The notes below the pieces were generated by a model that saw nothing but the letters and a program-made list of their open reading frames with translations, did not search any database and was not told the origin of the DNA. From assembly GCF_014195095.1 (NCBI RefSeq), contig NZ_JACIBC010000006.1, positions 186,001-250,000 of the forward strand: a DNA stretch of 64,000 nucleotides, written 5' to 3'. Position 1 is the first letter of the stretch; the number at the start of each line of letters is the position of its first letter. Origin of the DNA: Rhizobium sp. BK602 (GTDB lineage: Bacteria; Pseudomonadota; Alphaproteobacteria; Rhizobiales; Rhizobiaceae). A program made the position numbers and the translations under genes. This document shows positions 1 through 8,265 of this stretch, piece by piece.

Positions 1-298
1 TGGCTTCCTCCTCGACGAAGAAGTCGAAGGGATTGTAGACCGTCATGTCGGCAACGAGATCGACCTCGATCTTCAGCTCGGTCACCGGATCGGGAAAGAC
101 GAAGCGGGCGAGGTAGTTGCCGTAGGGGTCCTGCTGCAAATTCACGAAGTGATTGGAGGGCGTCACCTTCAGCGAGTGGCTGAGAACGCGTGTCTTCGAA
201 TGCGAGGCGGGTTTCAGGCGAATGATCTGTGGGCCGAGGCGGACCGGATTGTCGTATTTATAATGGGTGAGATGATAGATACTTGCCGTGATCGCCAT
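1..298 (-). CDS. Transglutaminase-like family protein, N-terminal part (cut by window start)
   Basis: The first 99 residues of a protein that continues beyond position 1. The start MAITASIYHLTHYKYDNPV followed by IIRLKP and LQQDPYGNYLARFVFPD matches the bacterial transglutaminase N-terminal domain, a beta-rich module preceding a Cys-His-Asp transglutaminase core. The core is outside the window, so catalytic residues cannot be checked. The start at 298 has a weak GAGA ribosome site. It is transcribed away from manC on the same strand, about 180 bases downstream of it and beyond the manC terminator. Family members are often very long two-domain proteins of unknown substrate. The family call is firm; the function is not. 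Confidence 0.75.
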   Translation of the reverse strand, partial: MAITASIYHLTHYKYDNPVRLGPQIIRLKPASHSKTRVLSHSLKVTPSNHFVNLQQDPYGNYLARFVFPDPVTELKIEVDLVADMTVYNPFDFFVEEEA

Positions 299-423
299 AT
301 GTCTCGTTGCCTAGCCCGCATCGTTGTGCGGCATTGCTGTTCCCGTCAGCAGTGTGTGCAATGCAGCGAAAGAATGCAAGGCGTCTCCATGAGACAATTG
401 GGCGGTTCTGCACGATGGCAAAG

Positions 424-451
424 CAAAAGCGGCGGACTTGCGCCCGCCGCC
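424..451 (-). terminator. Rho-independent terminator after manC
   Basis: On the minus strand a 7-bp G+C stem (GCGGCGG paired with CCGCCGC, 7-8 base loop) is followed directly by TTTTGCTTT. It lies 25 bases beyond the manC stop codon. Confidence 0.65.
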
Positions 452-475
452 TGGAAATGATTGCCAAAGAAGAGG

Positions 476-1903
476 TTAGCTGCGGCCGAATTCATCGACG
501 AGACGAATGATGTCGTCTTCGCCGAGATAGGAGCCCGTCTGCACCTCGATCAGCTCCAGCAGGATCTTGCCGGGGTTCGAAAGACGGTGCACCTCGCCGA
601 GCGGGATATAGACCGATTCGTTTTCGCGCAGCATCTGCACGTTCTCGCCGACCGTCACTTCCGCCGTGCCCTTGACGACGATCCAGTGCTCGGAGCGATG
701 ATGATGCTTCTGCAGCGACAGCTTCTTGCCGGGCAGCACGAAGATGCGCTTCACCTGGAAGCGTTCGCCGTTCAGCACCGAGGTATAGCCGCCCCACGGA
801 CGGTAGGAGGTCGGGTGCGTTTCGGTGAGCTTGGCCGTGGTCTTCTGGCCGGCGAGCAGCTTGACCAGCTTGCCGACTTCCTGGCTGTCCTTGAGGTGGC
901 CGACATAGACGGCATCCTCGCTGGCGATGACCGCGACGTCCTCGAGCCCCTGCACGGCGAGATGGATGCCATGCGTCATGACAAGCGAGTTCTTCGTGTT
1001 GACCAGGGTCGTGTCGCCGGCGGCGACATTGCCGTTCTCGTCGCGCTTGCCGACCTTCCAGACCGAATCCCAGCTTCCGAGATCGGACCAGGTGAAGGGC
1101 GAGGGGACGACGGCGGCGTTGGCGGTCTTTTCCATCAGGGCGTAGTCGATGGAGATATCCGGGCTCTTCGAGAAGGTGTCGGCGTCGAGACGGGTGAAGT
1201 CCAGGTCGCGCGCCGACTTGGAAACGGCCTTGCTGGCGGCCTTCTCGACTTCCGGAGCATATTCCTTCATCTCCGCCAGAAGCTGCGCGGCGGAGAACAT
1301 GAACATGCCGGAGTTCCAGTAGAAGCCGCCGCTGGCCAGCATCTGCTCGGCCTTTTCCAGGGCCGGCTTCTCGACGAAGCGCTTGACCACATGCGCGCCG
1401 GTCGGCAGCGCCTTGCCGCTTTCGATGTAGCCATAACCGGTGGCGGGCTCGGTCGGCGCGATGCCGAAGGTCACCAGCTTGCCTTCCAGCGCGGTGTCGC
1501 GGGCGATGCGCACGCAGTCGTAATAGGTCTTGTTGGCGTCGATTTCGTAATCCGAGCCAAGCACATGCATGGTCGCGTCCTTGCCGAACAGCTCGGTGAC
1601 GAGCGCGGCGGCGGCGGCAACGGCGGCGGCGGTGTTGCGGGCGACCGGCTCCAGCAGGACCGCGGCCAGTTTCAGCCCGAGTTCACGCGCCTGTTCGGCA
1701 ACGAGGAAACGGAACTCCTCGTTGGTCAGCACGATCGGGGCTTCGTAGAGCTCGGCATCGGAAACGCGCTCCAGCGTGTTCTGGAAGAGCGTCCTGTCGC
1801 CGATGAACTGAATGAATTGCTTCGGCGCGGAGGCCCGCGAGAGCGGCCACAACCGTGTTCCCTTGCCCCCGGCCATGATCACCGGAACGATTTTGGCTGC
1901 CAT
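476..1903 (-). CDS. manC: Mannose-1-phosphate guanylyltransferase / mannose-6-phosphate isomerase
   Basis: A 475-residue bifunctional enzyme of the ManC/AlgA/NoeJ family making GDP-mannose from mannose-1-phosphate and GTP. The N-terminal nucleotidyltransferase shows IVPVIMAGGKGTRLWPLSR, FVEKP and a late FTWSDLGSWDSVW block. The C-terminal third is the cupin-type isomerase domain (RPWGGYTSVL, QKHHHRSEHWIVVKGTAEV with metal-binding histidines). Length matches the two-domain family. GDP-mannose feeds exopolysaccharide, LPS and fucosylated Nod-factor synthesis in rhizobia, where the paralogue is called noeJ. It is a single-gene unit ending at a terminator. Confidence 0.95.
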   Translation of the reverse strand: MAAKIVPVIMAGGKGTRLWPLSRASAPKQFIQFIGDRTLFQNTLERVSDAELYEAPIVLTNEEFRFLVAEQARELGLKLAAVLLEPVARNTAAAVAAAAALVTELFGKDATMHVLGSDYEIDANKTYYDCVRIARDTALEGKLVTFGIAPTEPATGYGYIESGKALPTGAHVVKRFVEKPALEKAEQMLASGGFYWNSGMFMFSAAQLLAEMKEYAPEVEKAASKAVSKSARDLDFTRLDADTFSKSPDISIDYALMEKTANAAVVPSPFTWSDLGSWDSVWKVGKRDENGNVAAGDTTLVNTKNSLVMTHGIHLAVQGLEDVAVIASEDAVYVGHLKDSQEVGKLVKLLAGQKTTAKLTETHPTSYRPWGGYTSVLNGERFQVKRIFVLPGKKLSLQKHHHRSEHWIVVKGTAEVTVGENVQMLRENESVYIPLGEVHRLSNPGKILLELIEVQTGSYLGEDDIIRLVDEFGRS

Positions 1904-2155
1904 GCTTCCCTTCTCCTAGATACCGCGTACAAGTGCATTGCGCGAAGATATGCAACGTATGCGATTGTGGCTATCGTTTCTTGGACAACTTCTATCGCCG
2001 TTGCGATATTTCTCAAGAGAACTCCAGCGCAAATCTGCCATCGGCTGCGAACATAATCGATCTTAGTATGAAAATTCCAATGGACTCTGATCGAAGAGGC
2101 TCTGTCTCGGCGGAAAAGGTGGCATCCGTGCGGCGAAACCCTTGCCAAGACACAT

Positions 2156-2187
2156 GATCGTTGCCGCGATCGGCCGCGGCAACGATC
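2156..2187 (-). terminator. 13-bp perfect hairpin after DUF475 gene
   Basis: GATCGTTGCCGCG and CGCGGCAACGATC form a perfect 13-bp stem around a 6-base loop, 14 bases past the stop of the upstream minus-strand gene. No T-run follows, so it is either a factor-assisted terminator or an mRNA 3'-end stabiliser. Confidence 0.5.
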
Positions 2188-2200
2188 AAAGGCCGTAGCC

Positions 2201-3298
2201 CTAGGCTTTGACCCTGTCGCCGGGCTCTTCGTGAGCAGGCTCATGCGTATCGGCATTGCGCCTATTGTAGCGGATCGACGACCACAAGGATACGCCGATC
2301 AGGGCCGCGCCACCCAGGCCGGTGATGACCTCGGGAATATGCATGAGCGTCTGGACGTACATGATCACCGAGAGGATCAGGATGGCGTAGAAGGCGCCAT
2401 GCTCCAGGTAGCGGTAATGGGCGAGGGTGCCCTTTTCCACCAGCATGATCGTCATGGAGCGCACATACATGGCGCCGATGCCGAGACCGATGGCGATGAC
2501 GAAGAGGTTCTGGGTCAGCGCGAAGGCGCCGATGACGCCATCGAAGGAGAAGCTGGCGTCGAGAACCTCGAGATAGAGGAAGGCGCCGAAGCCACCCTGG
2601 GCGGCCGCGTTCATGGTCTGCTGCGAGGCATCCAGCATTCCGGCCAGGACCTCCACCAGCAGGAAGGTCAGAAGACCGTAGACTGCGGCGTGAAGGAAGG
2701 TCGAGGCATCCGCTCCGTCGAGCAGGGTGTGGAAGATCAGGATGAGGATGAGCACGAAGGCGATCTCGACGCCCTTGATGGTGGCGAAATTCGCCATCCG
2801 CTTTTCCAGGAAGCCGATCCAGTGCACGTCCTTCTCGTGATTGAAGAAGTAGGTGAGGCCGACCATCATCAGGAAGGTGCCGCCGAAGGCGGCGATGGGC
2901 AGATGCGCGTCCTGCATGATGCGCGCATATTGCTCCGGCTCGGCGGCCGCGAGCTTTAGCGCTTCCCAGGGATTGATCCAGGCCGCGATGGCGACGATCG
3001 CCAGCGGGAAGACGATGCGCATGCCGAAGACGGCGATGACAATGCCCCAGGTCAGGAAGCGATGCTGCCAGAGCGGCGTCATCTCCTTCAGCTTGTTGGC
3101 ATTGACGATGGCATTGTCGAAGGAGAGCGAGATCTCCAGCACGGCCAGCACCGCGCAGATGAAGAAGATCGTCGCCATGCCGCCGAGCGTGCCGGTCATG
3201 TTCCAGCCGAGGACGCCGCCAAGCAGGAGACCGATGGCGGTGACGATGAAGGCCCAGGTGAAGTAGCTGAGCGTGGATTTGGAGGAAGCGGGCTGCAT
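2201..3298 (-). CDS. DUF475 (TerC-related) integral membrane protein
   Basis: A 365-residue polytopic membrane protein of the DUF475 family, distantly related to the TerC/YkoY group of metal-ion exporters. At least eight hydrophobic segments are visible. An early acidic motif LEISLSFDNAIVNAN and a late, similar EVLDASFSFDGVIGAF carry the paired Asp/Asn residues typical of TerC-like repeats. The start at 3298 (MQPASSKSTL) was chosen because GAGGTG lies 8 bases upstream; the frame stays open further, but the extra residues look non-coding. A strong hairpin sits in the leader. The transported substrate is unknown; Mn2+ or another divalent metal is inferred from relatives only. Confidence 0.85.
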   Translation of the reverse strand: MQPASSKSTLSYFTWAFIVTAIGLLLGGVLGWNMTGTLGGMATIFFICAVLAVLEISLSFDNAIVNANKLKEMTPLWQHRFLTWGIVIAVFGMRIVFPLAIVAIAAWINPWEALKLAAAEPEQYARIMQDAHLPIAAFGGTFLMMVGLTYFFNHEKDVHWIGFLEKRMANFATIKGVEIAFVLILILIFHTLLDGADASTFLHAAVYGLLTFLLVEVLAGMLDASQQTMNAAAQGGFGAFLYLEVLDASFSFDGVIGAFALTQNLFVIAIGLGIGAMYVRSMTIMLVEKGTLAHYRYLEHGAFYAILILSVIMYVQTLMHIPEVITGLGGAALIGVSLWSSIRYNRRNADTHEPAHEEPGDRVKA

Positions 3299-3759
3299 CA
3301 CGGACGCACCTCGCGGGACAAGAGGCATTCGCGTGCGATTCGAGCGCGCAGCCGCATGCCGAAGACGGCATGCGGGCGAGGCATGGTCAAACTGTTCATG
3401 GAAAGAAATCCGCCGGCTCATCTGCAGGCGGTACCGACATCGCGAGAGCGCCGTAAAAACTCTCGCCAGAGGGGCCCGGCACCAAAGTTCACTCCGCAGC
3501 CGATGTCAGGAGGCGTGGAGATACCACCATTAGTTAGTGAAGTTGCGATCTACGTCAAGAGCCCAAATCGACCTCGGCAGCTGTGCCGGCGCTGTTTCGA
3601 GATTTTTCCGGAACCATAGGGAGAGGGCAGCGTTTGCCCAAAGCGGGCATGGACGATGTCCGTCGTGAGAATGTCCGTTGCGGGGCAGGCCCCCAAGCGG
3701 ATTCCCCCTCAAACGGATTCCATTGTCGGATAGAGACCGGCGGACAAGGAGACCTTCCC
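3299..3759. other. 461-bp intergenic region with leader hairpin
   Basis: Divergent region between the DUF475 gene (minus) and a small plus-strand gene. It holds a perfect 10-bp hairpin at 3352-3375 (CCGCATGCCG, AAGA loop, CGGCATGCGG) lying about 55 bases upstream of the DUF475 start. I see no yybP-ykoY-like manganese riboswitch core and no convincing extra gene. Confidence 0.5.
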
Positions 3760-4005
3760 ATGAGCCATCCCATCCATCCAAAGCCACAGGAACAGAGGCC
3801 AGAGCTGACGGCGCGGCAGAAGCGTGCGAGGCCGAATGCCCTGCGCCAGGCACAGGTGCTGCCGCCGCACAATGTCGATCTGACGCTGCAGCCGGCAACG
3901 CACGAGCAGGTTCATGTTCCTGCCCATGTCAGCGGTGCGGACCTGTCGCGGGAAGCGCCGGGCGACGCCAATCATGGCCAGACGAAAAAAGACCGGGCGC
4001 ACTGA
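3760..4005 (+). CDS. Small hydrophilic hypothetical protein
   Basis: An 81-residue protein beginning MSHPIHPKPQEQRPEL, rich in Gln, His, Pro and Arg, with no hydrophobic segment or recognisable domain. The start has an AAGGAG site 8 bases upstream, the main reason to call it real. The composition suggests an unstructured, basic cytoplasmic protein. It is divergent from the DUF475 gene and convergent with the next gene. I do not recognise a family. Confidence 0.55.
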   Translation: MSHPIHPKPQEQRPELTARQKRARPNALRQAQVLPPHNVDLTLQPATHEQVHVPAHVSGADLSREAPGDANHGQTKKDRAH

Positions 4006-4076
4006 CTGCTCTCAAACGGCACGATCGCGGGGCTATCCGGTGATCCGCGGACGGCGGCTGGTGTTCGGAGCCGCCG

Positions 4077-4547
4077 TTATTTGGCGCGCGGCGGCTTGCC
4101 GTTCGACAGGAAGCTGCCGGTGAAGCTCAGTTCGGTCGATTTGGCCGAGCATTCGATGGCGACCGGCTTGCCGGCATAGGGATCGGCGAAGGTGCATGTT
4201 CCCTTGGCATCGACCTGGCCGGTGATCTTGTTGCCGGCGCCGGTGGAGATGGCCTCGATCGGCAATTGCGCCGTCCCCTTCTTCTCTCCCGCCTTGATGC
4301 CGCGTCCGTCGCCGCGGAAGCCGAGCATCTTGCCGCCGGCCGAAAAAATGAACGTCACGGAGCCGTCCGGACCGGTCACGCTGGCGATCTCCGCCTTGCA
4401 GCCTTTCGATGCATCGAGCTTGCCGACCACCAGTTTCGAGCATTTGCCCGCGACGACGGCAACGCCGGGTCCGGGGAAATTCTGCGCGGCTGCGCCCGTC
4501 GCGACGGTGAGGGCTGTCAGTCCAATGGCAAGGCCTGCGAATCGCAT
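4077..4547 (-). CDS. Secreted hypothetical protein
   Basis: A 156-residue protein with a clear Sec signal peptide (MRFAGLAIGLTALTVATGAAAQ, cleavage after the AAA region). The mature part has cysteines likely to form disulfides and repeated Gly-Lys-rich beta-strand stretches (GPGVAVVAGKCSKLVVGKL, TGPDGSVTFIFSAGGKMLGF). AGGAG eight bases upstream supports the start at 4547. It is periplasmic or extracellular; no family or function is recognised. Confidence 0.7.
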   Translation of the reverse strand: MRFAGLAIGLTALTVATGAAAQNFPGPGVAVVAGKCSKLVVGKLDASKGCKAEIASVTGPDGSVTFIFSAGGKMLGFRGDGRGIKAGEKKGTAQLPIEAISTGAGNKITGQVDAKGTCTFADPYAGKPVAIECSAKSTELSFTGSFLSNGKPPRAK

Positions 4548-4663
4548 GTCATGAGCTCCTTCAAAGCCCATACAGGTTTGCCGATCGAAATGTGGCAGTC
4601 AACCCGGGCCGCCGGTTCGGTGGCCCGGAGTACCGATTGCACGGCCCTGGAGCAGGGCGCCGG

Positions 4664-4894
4664 TCAGCTCTGGACGAGCGTGCCGATCAGTCCCAGAAGG
4701 GCATTCTGCCGGTTGCCGCCACCGGCCAGGAATTCATAGAGCGTCATCTTCTTTTCGGTGCCGCCGTCGACGAGATAATCGGACTGGCGGATGACGAAAA
4801 CCTCGCCGCTCTCGGTGTCGCGGGCAAGATGGAACAGGTATTCGTCGCCATTGGGCTTGTGGTTCTTGTAGAATTGACGCTTCACGATTGCCAT
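4664..4894 (-). CDS. Small conserved hypothetical protein
   Basis: A 76-residue cytoplasmic protein starting MAIVKRQFYKNHKPNGDEYLF with GGGAGG 5-8 bases upstream. It contains an alternating charged and hydrophobic pattern (DTESGEVFVIRQSDYLV) suggestive of a compact alpha/beta fold, and ends with a hydrophobic helix (NALLGLIGTLVQS). I recognise it only as a small protein of a type seen in rhizobial genomes, without function. Confidence 0.6.
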   Translation of the reverse strand: MAIVKRQFYKNHKPNGDEYLFHLARDTESGEVFVIRQSDYLVDGGTEKKMTLYEFLAGGGNRQNALLGLIGTLVQS

Positions 4895-5121
4895 CTCGTC
4901 CTCCCGTACGATCAATGCCTTAACATGACAGTAGTGTGACTGGCGGGGCGGAAGTCAAGCGGCTTGGAGAACCGGGCCGCCGGAAAACATATCGATCGGG
5001 GTCCCGGCGGCGGCTTACATCAGCATGTGATTGGATATCGGCGGGAAGACGATTATTCTCGGGACGTGCACCACGCTTGTTGGGGCGCATAGCCAAGAGG
5101 TCGAACGAGAGGTCGAATCAG

Positions 5122-5430
5122 ATGAGAATGATGTTAGCGTTGGGAGTGGTCCTGAGTTTCGCTTGCGTCTCCGCAGGCGAGGCGCCCTCCAATTATCAGT
5201 CCTATCACGGCGTCCGCGTCGATAGCGATCCGGTGCTTCTGGCAAAATATGACCGGGCGCTGAACCGCTGCGAGCCGGAGGCCTTTTCCTGGAATCGGGG
5301 CTCTCCCGATCCCAACAGCACCGCCTACATACTGGCCTTGCGGAATTGCCTGTACCGGCACAGTTTCGTCGACCGCGGTTCTTACGCCTATCCGGCGACG
5401 GCGCTGTTCGAGCATTTCCTCGACCGCTGA
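5122..5430 (+). CDS. Secreted small hypothetical protein
   Basis: A 102-residue protein with an N-terminal signal sequence (MRMMLALGVVLSFACVSAG), followed by a 75-85 residue mature domain with two Cys (LNRCEPEAF and ALRNCLYRH) that could pair in the periplasm. GAGGT lies about 10 bases upstream of the ATG. The frame remains open upstream, but that part lacks coding character. No family recognised. Confidence 0.6.
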   Translation: MRMMLALGVVLSFACVSAGEAPSNYQSYHGVRVDSDPVLLAKYDRALNRCEPEAFSWNRGSPDPNSTAYILALRNCLYRHSFVDRGSYAYPATALFEHFLDR

Positions 5431-5522
5431 CGGTCCGTCGGATATCTGCGATGCGGCAGCATCTTTTCCACAGGCGGGAAAGGGTGCTCCTTGCGCAGGG
5501 CGTGGGGTATCCGTGTGAAATG

Positions 5523-5553
5523 AAAAAGGCCTTTCGATTTCTCGAAAGGCCTT
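5523..5553 (-). terminator. Rho-independent terminator of tRNA-Val
   Basis: A perfect 12-bp stem (AAGGCCTTTCGA / TCGAAAGGCCTT) with a GAAA tetraloop on the minus strand, followed by five T. It is 20 bases downstream of the tRNA 3' end. Confidence 0.9.
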
Positions 5554-5572
5554 GCTTTTCAGCGAATTAGGA

Positions 5573-5647
<75 letters not shown>

Positions 5648-5662
5648 ATCCGATGGCGGCGC

Positions 5663-5691
5663 ATAGATCATAAAACCTTGGGAGCCGTCAA
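5663..5691 (-). promoter_or_regulatory. Promoter of tRNA-Val
   Basis: On the minus strand TTGACG (5691-5686), 17-bp spacer, ATCTAT (5668-5663), placing the start about 8 bases before the mature tRNA 5' end. This is a good match to the alphaproteobacterial housekeeping consensus. Confidence 0.65.
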
Positions 5692-5731
5692 TAGGCTTTT
5701 TTCAGTTTTATGACGCGCCGCGCCAGAAGCC

Positions 5732-6094
5732 CTATGCCGCAAGGAGTTTGTTGACTTCGTCGACCAGCTCGCGGAGGTGGAAAGGCTTGGAAAGGACCTT
5801 CGCATCCTTCGGCGCCTTCGAATCGGGGTTCAATGCCACGGCGGCGAATCCGGTGATGAACATCACCTTGAGGTCCGGATCGAGTTCGGTGGCGCGGCGC
5901 GCCAGCTCGATGCCGTCCATCTCCGGCATGACGATATCGGTGAGGAGCAGCGAAAAGGGCTCTTCGCGCAGCCGGTCGTAGGCGCTTGCTCCATTGTCAA
6001 AGGACAAGACCTTGTAGCCGGCCTTTTCCAGTGCCTTCACAAGGAAGCGACGCATGTCGTTGTCATCTTCGGCAAGAAGTATCTTCTGGGTCAT
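5732..6094 (-). CDS. cpdR: Response regulator CpdR
   Basis: A 120-residue single-domain receiver protein. It shows the acidic pair (LLAEDDNDMRR), phospho-acceptor Asp in LLLTDIVMPEMDG, Thr in FITGFAA and Lys in VLSKPFHL, with no output domain. Sequence and length match CpdR, which in Caulobacter and rhizobia is phosphorylated through the CckA-ChpT relay and, when unphosphorylated, primes ClpXP for degradation of cell-cycle substrates such as CtrA. The alternative start at 6097 adds one Met. It lies divergent from the amidohydrolase gene at 6365. Confidence 0.9.
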   Translation of the reverse strand: MTQKILLAEDDNDMRRFLVKALEKAGYKVLSFDNGASAYDRLREEPFSLLLTDIVMPEMDGIELARRATELDPDLKVMFITGFAAVALNPDSKAPKDAKVLSKPFHLRELVDEVNKLLAA

Positions 6095-6364
6095 CATCTG
6101 TTCGCTAATCAACTTTTGTCTTGTTGGACGTGTCCAACCTCTAGGGTAGCCCTTGGCCGTAAACAAGCCGTGAATGGGTCCTTGTGGCCAGGCGCCTGGT
6201 TTTGTGGTTTCCGGATGGTTCTTCTCTCCCGGGCGGCGGGCTTGGAAAAATACCTGTCACGCCGCTTTGGATTAAGACCGTTTTCATTAAGTTAGTATGG
6301 ACTTGCGGGCGTGCAACTGGCAACATGGATACTGCGACAAGTTGTTGAAACGGTAAGACGTTAG

Positions 6365-7249
6365 ATGTCCGCAGAAATGCGTAATTTCGAGATTTTCGAG
6401 GTATTGGAGCCCGTCTCCCAGACAATTCCCTTTGTCTACAGTTCTCCCCACAGCGGTCGCATCTATCCGCCCGATTTCATCGCACAGTCCCGCCTGCAGG
6501 GCATCGCCATCCGCCGCTCGGAAGATCATTATGTCGACGAGCTTTTTTCGGCGGCAAGTTCTCTCGGCGCTCCCCTGCTGCTCGCCAATTTCCCCCGCGC
6601 CTATATCGACGTCAACCGCGAGCCCTACGAGCTCGACCCGCGCATGTTCGACGGCGCGCTGCCGCCCTATGCCAACATCAATTCGCTGAGGGTCGCCGGC
6701 GGCCTCGGCACGATCCCGCGAATCGTCGCGGAAAACATGGAGATCTATGCGCGGCGCGTGCCGGTCGAGGATGCGCTGAAGCGCATCGATACGATCTACA
6801 AGCCCTATCACGCGACCTTGCGGCGGCTGATTGCCCGTACCCACGTCAAATTCGGTTTCGGCATCCTGGTCGATTGCCATTCCATGCCCGGCAATATCCG
6901 CATCGCCGGCAGCAATGCGCGGCCCGATTTCATCCTCGGTGACCGCTACGGCACCAGCGCTTCGGCGGAATTGTCGCGCGCCGCCATGCAGATCCTCGAG
7001 GAGCTCGGTTTCAACGCCGTGCGCAACAAGCCCTATGCGGGCGGTTTCATCACCGAGCACTACGGTCGGCCCTCGCGGGGGCTGCACGCCCTGCAGATCG
7101 AGGTCAACCGTTCGCTCTATGTCGATGAAACGACGCTGGAGAAGCGGCCGGATTTCGACCGGGTCGCCGCAGCCATCACCCTGTTCATGCGACGCATGGC
7201 CGAGCATGTGGAATCCTACGCGGGCGATCCGGCGCTGGCGGCGGAGTAG
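6365..7249 (+). CDS. N-formylglutamate amidohydrolase family protein
   Basis: A 294-residue protein of the N-formylglutamate amidohydrolase (HutG-type) family, Zn-dependent hydrolases cleaving N-formyl-L-glutamate at the end of one histidine-degradation route. Motifs visible are VYSSPHSGRIYP near the N-terminus, FPRAYIDVNREPYELDPRMF, LVDCHSMPGN, and the late ITEHYGRPSRGLHALQIEVNRS block. No other hut genes are nearby, so the true substrate may differ. It is divergent from cpdR. A second family member lies at 57713-58510. Confidence 0.85.
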   Translation: MSAEMRNFEIFEVLEPVSQTIPFVYSSPHSGRIYPPDFIAQSRLQGIAIRRSEDHYVDELFSAASSLGAPLLLANFPRAYIDVNREPYELDPRMFDGALPPYANINSLRVAGGLGTIPRIVAENMEIYARRVPVEDALKRIDTIYKPYHATLRRLIARTHVKFGFGILVDCHSMPGNIRIAGSNARPDFILGDRYGTSASAELSRAAMQILEELGFNAVRNKPYAGGFITEHYGRPSRGLHALQIEVNRSLYVDETTLEKRPDFDRVAAAITLFMRRMAEHVESYAGDPALAAE

Positions 7250-7427
7250 GGATATTTCGCACTCCGGGTTTGCCGGACGTGGCGGTTGGCAAAGAAAATC
7301 AATCTTGGTCTTCGTCATCCATCTTATAAGCTGCGCAAATCAGCCTATGCGCTGACGTGGGCATGGGATGTTAGGGTCGCCGCAGAAGGCTCAGCATTTG
7401 CGGCGAAGTGAAATGCAGCGAGGGTTG

Positions 7428-7931
7428 ATGCGCAGAAGCGCCGTTGAAGTCACCTATACCGACGCAATTGTGCGTGACGCTGTCAGGACGTTTGTTTGGC
7501 GGCGGGGAGTGGCTGGGCAGAAAGGATTGTGGGCGGCGGAGGCCGTGTTGATTGCTCTCCTCATTTGGCTGCCGTTGAGGGGGGAGCAAGGTTGGCTGCT
7601 TGGGGTCGTCAGCGTTATCGCCCTTCTTCCTCCTTGCCTGATCATCGCGATGTGGGTTGCGCATCATCGCAACACAGTGGGAAAATTCCGCAGGATGCCG
7701 AGCCGTCGCGCGGACTTCACGTTTCTTGACGACGGACTTGTGGTGGCATCCGAATTGGGATCGACGAAAATCCCCTGGGCCGGCGTCACCGAGATTTGGG
7801 AGCGGCCGGCCTACTGGATGATATTCACAGCTCCAAACCAGTTCATGACGCTGCCCGTCGAAACGGTATCGGCCGATGACCGTGACTTTCTGAGATCTAA
7901 AGTGCCGGTTGTGGCGGCGCAAAAAATCTAG
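7428..7931 (+). CDS. YcxB-like membrane protein
   Basis: A 167-residue protein with an N-terminal cytosolic stretch, two adjacent transmembrane helices (AVLIALLIWLPL and LLGVVSVIALLPPCLIIAMWV) and a C-terminal YcxB-like domain (FTFLDDGLVVASELGSTKIPW, then a VTEIWERPAYWMIFT block). Function of this family is unknown. The start at 7428 is preferred for its GAGGG site; 7413 is possible. It stands alone, upstream of the mmgR-like sRNA, which is on the other strand. Confidence 0.65.
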   Translation: MRRSAVEVTYTDAIVRDAVRTFVWRRGVAGQKGLWAAEAVLIALLIWLPLRGEQGWLLGVVSVIALLPPCLIIAMWVAHHRNTVGKFRRMPSRRADFTFLDDGLVVASELGSTKIPWAGVTEIWERPAYWMIFTAPNQFMTLPVETVSADDRDFLRSKVPVVAAQKI

Positions 7932-8005
7932 ATCGTGCGGGAGGTGATCGGCTTTGCGCGCCGATGCCAACATCGGCTTTGTGCCCGCCGCGCCATTTCC
8001 CCGAC

Positions 8006-8084
8006 AAAAAAAGAACCGCGCTCGTGGCGCGGCTAAGTCTAGGGAGGAAACACCCAAGGAGGGTATTTACAGTCAGAAGACTGT
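8006..8084 (-). ncRNA. mmgR: MmgR-type (alpha-r8) trans-acting small RNA
   Basis: A 79-nt transcript unit read on the minus strand. It starts with a hairpin (ACAGTC/GACTGT), then a short ACCC/GGGT stem, then the single-stranded core TTTCCTCCCT that is the hallmark of the rhizobial MmgR family, and ends in a G+C hairpin (CCGCGC/GCGCGG) followed by TTCTTTTTTT. MmgR of Sinorhizobium is about 77 nt and limits polyhydroxybutyrate granule formation. The CCUCCC core can pair with Shine-Dalgarno sequences. The transcript start is inferred from the promoter. Confidence 0.82.
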
Positions 8085-8090
8085 AGGAAG

Positions 8091-8119
8091 ATGATGCTAT
8101 TGCGTTGCACAATTGTCAA
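8091..8119 (-). promoter_or_regulatory. Promoter of the mmgR-like sRNA
   Basis: TTGACA (8119-8114), 17-bp spacer, CATCAT (8096-8091), giving a start at the A of 8084, exactly at the foot of the first hairpin. Confidence 0.7.
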
Positions 8120-8265
8120 GCAGTTTATTGCGCTGCAAGATATTTAGGCAATTTCGCGGTCATTGCCTGATCGCCAGGCAATGCGCCTGCTTCGACGGCA
8201 TCCGGTTTGCTTCGTCCTGTTTATGCGCTATGACTTCGCCCGCCTGTCATTCAATGGGATTGATC

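Noticed and set aside
461..2056. A 531-codon plus-strand frame opposite manC.
   Set aside because: It lies entirely over a well-matched ManC; its sequence is Gly/Arg/Leu-rich and featureless.
3299..3420. Manganese (yybP-ykoY) riboswitch ahead of the DUF475 gene.
   Set aside because: The conserved core loops of that riboswitch are not found; only a single perfect hairpin is visible.
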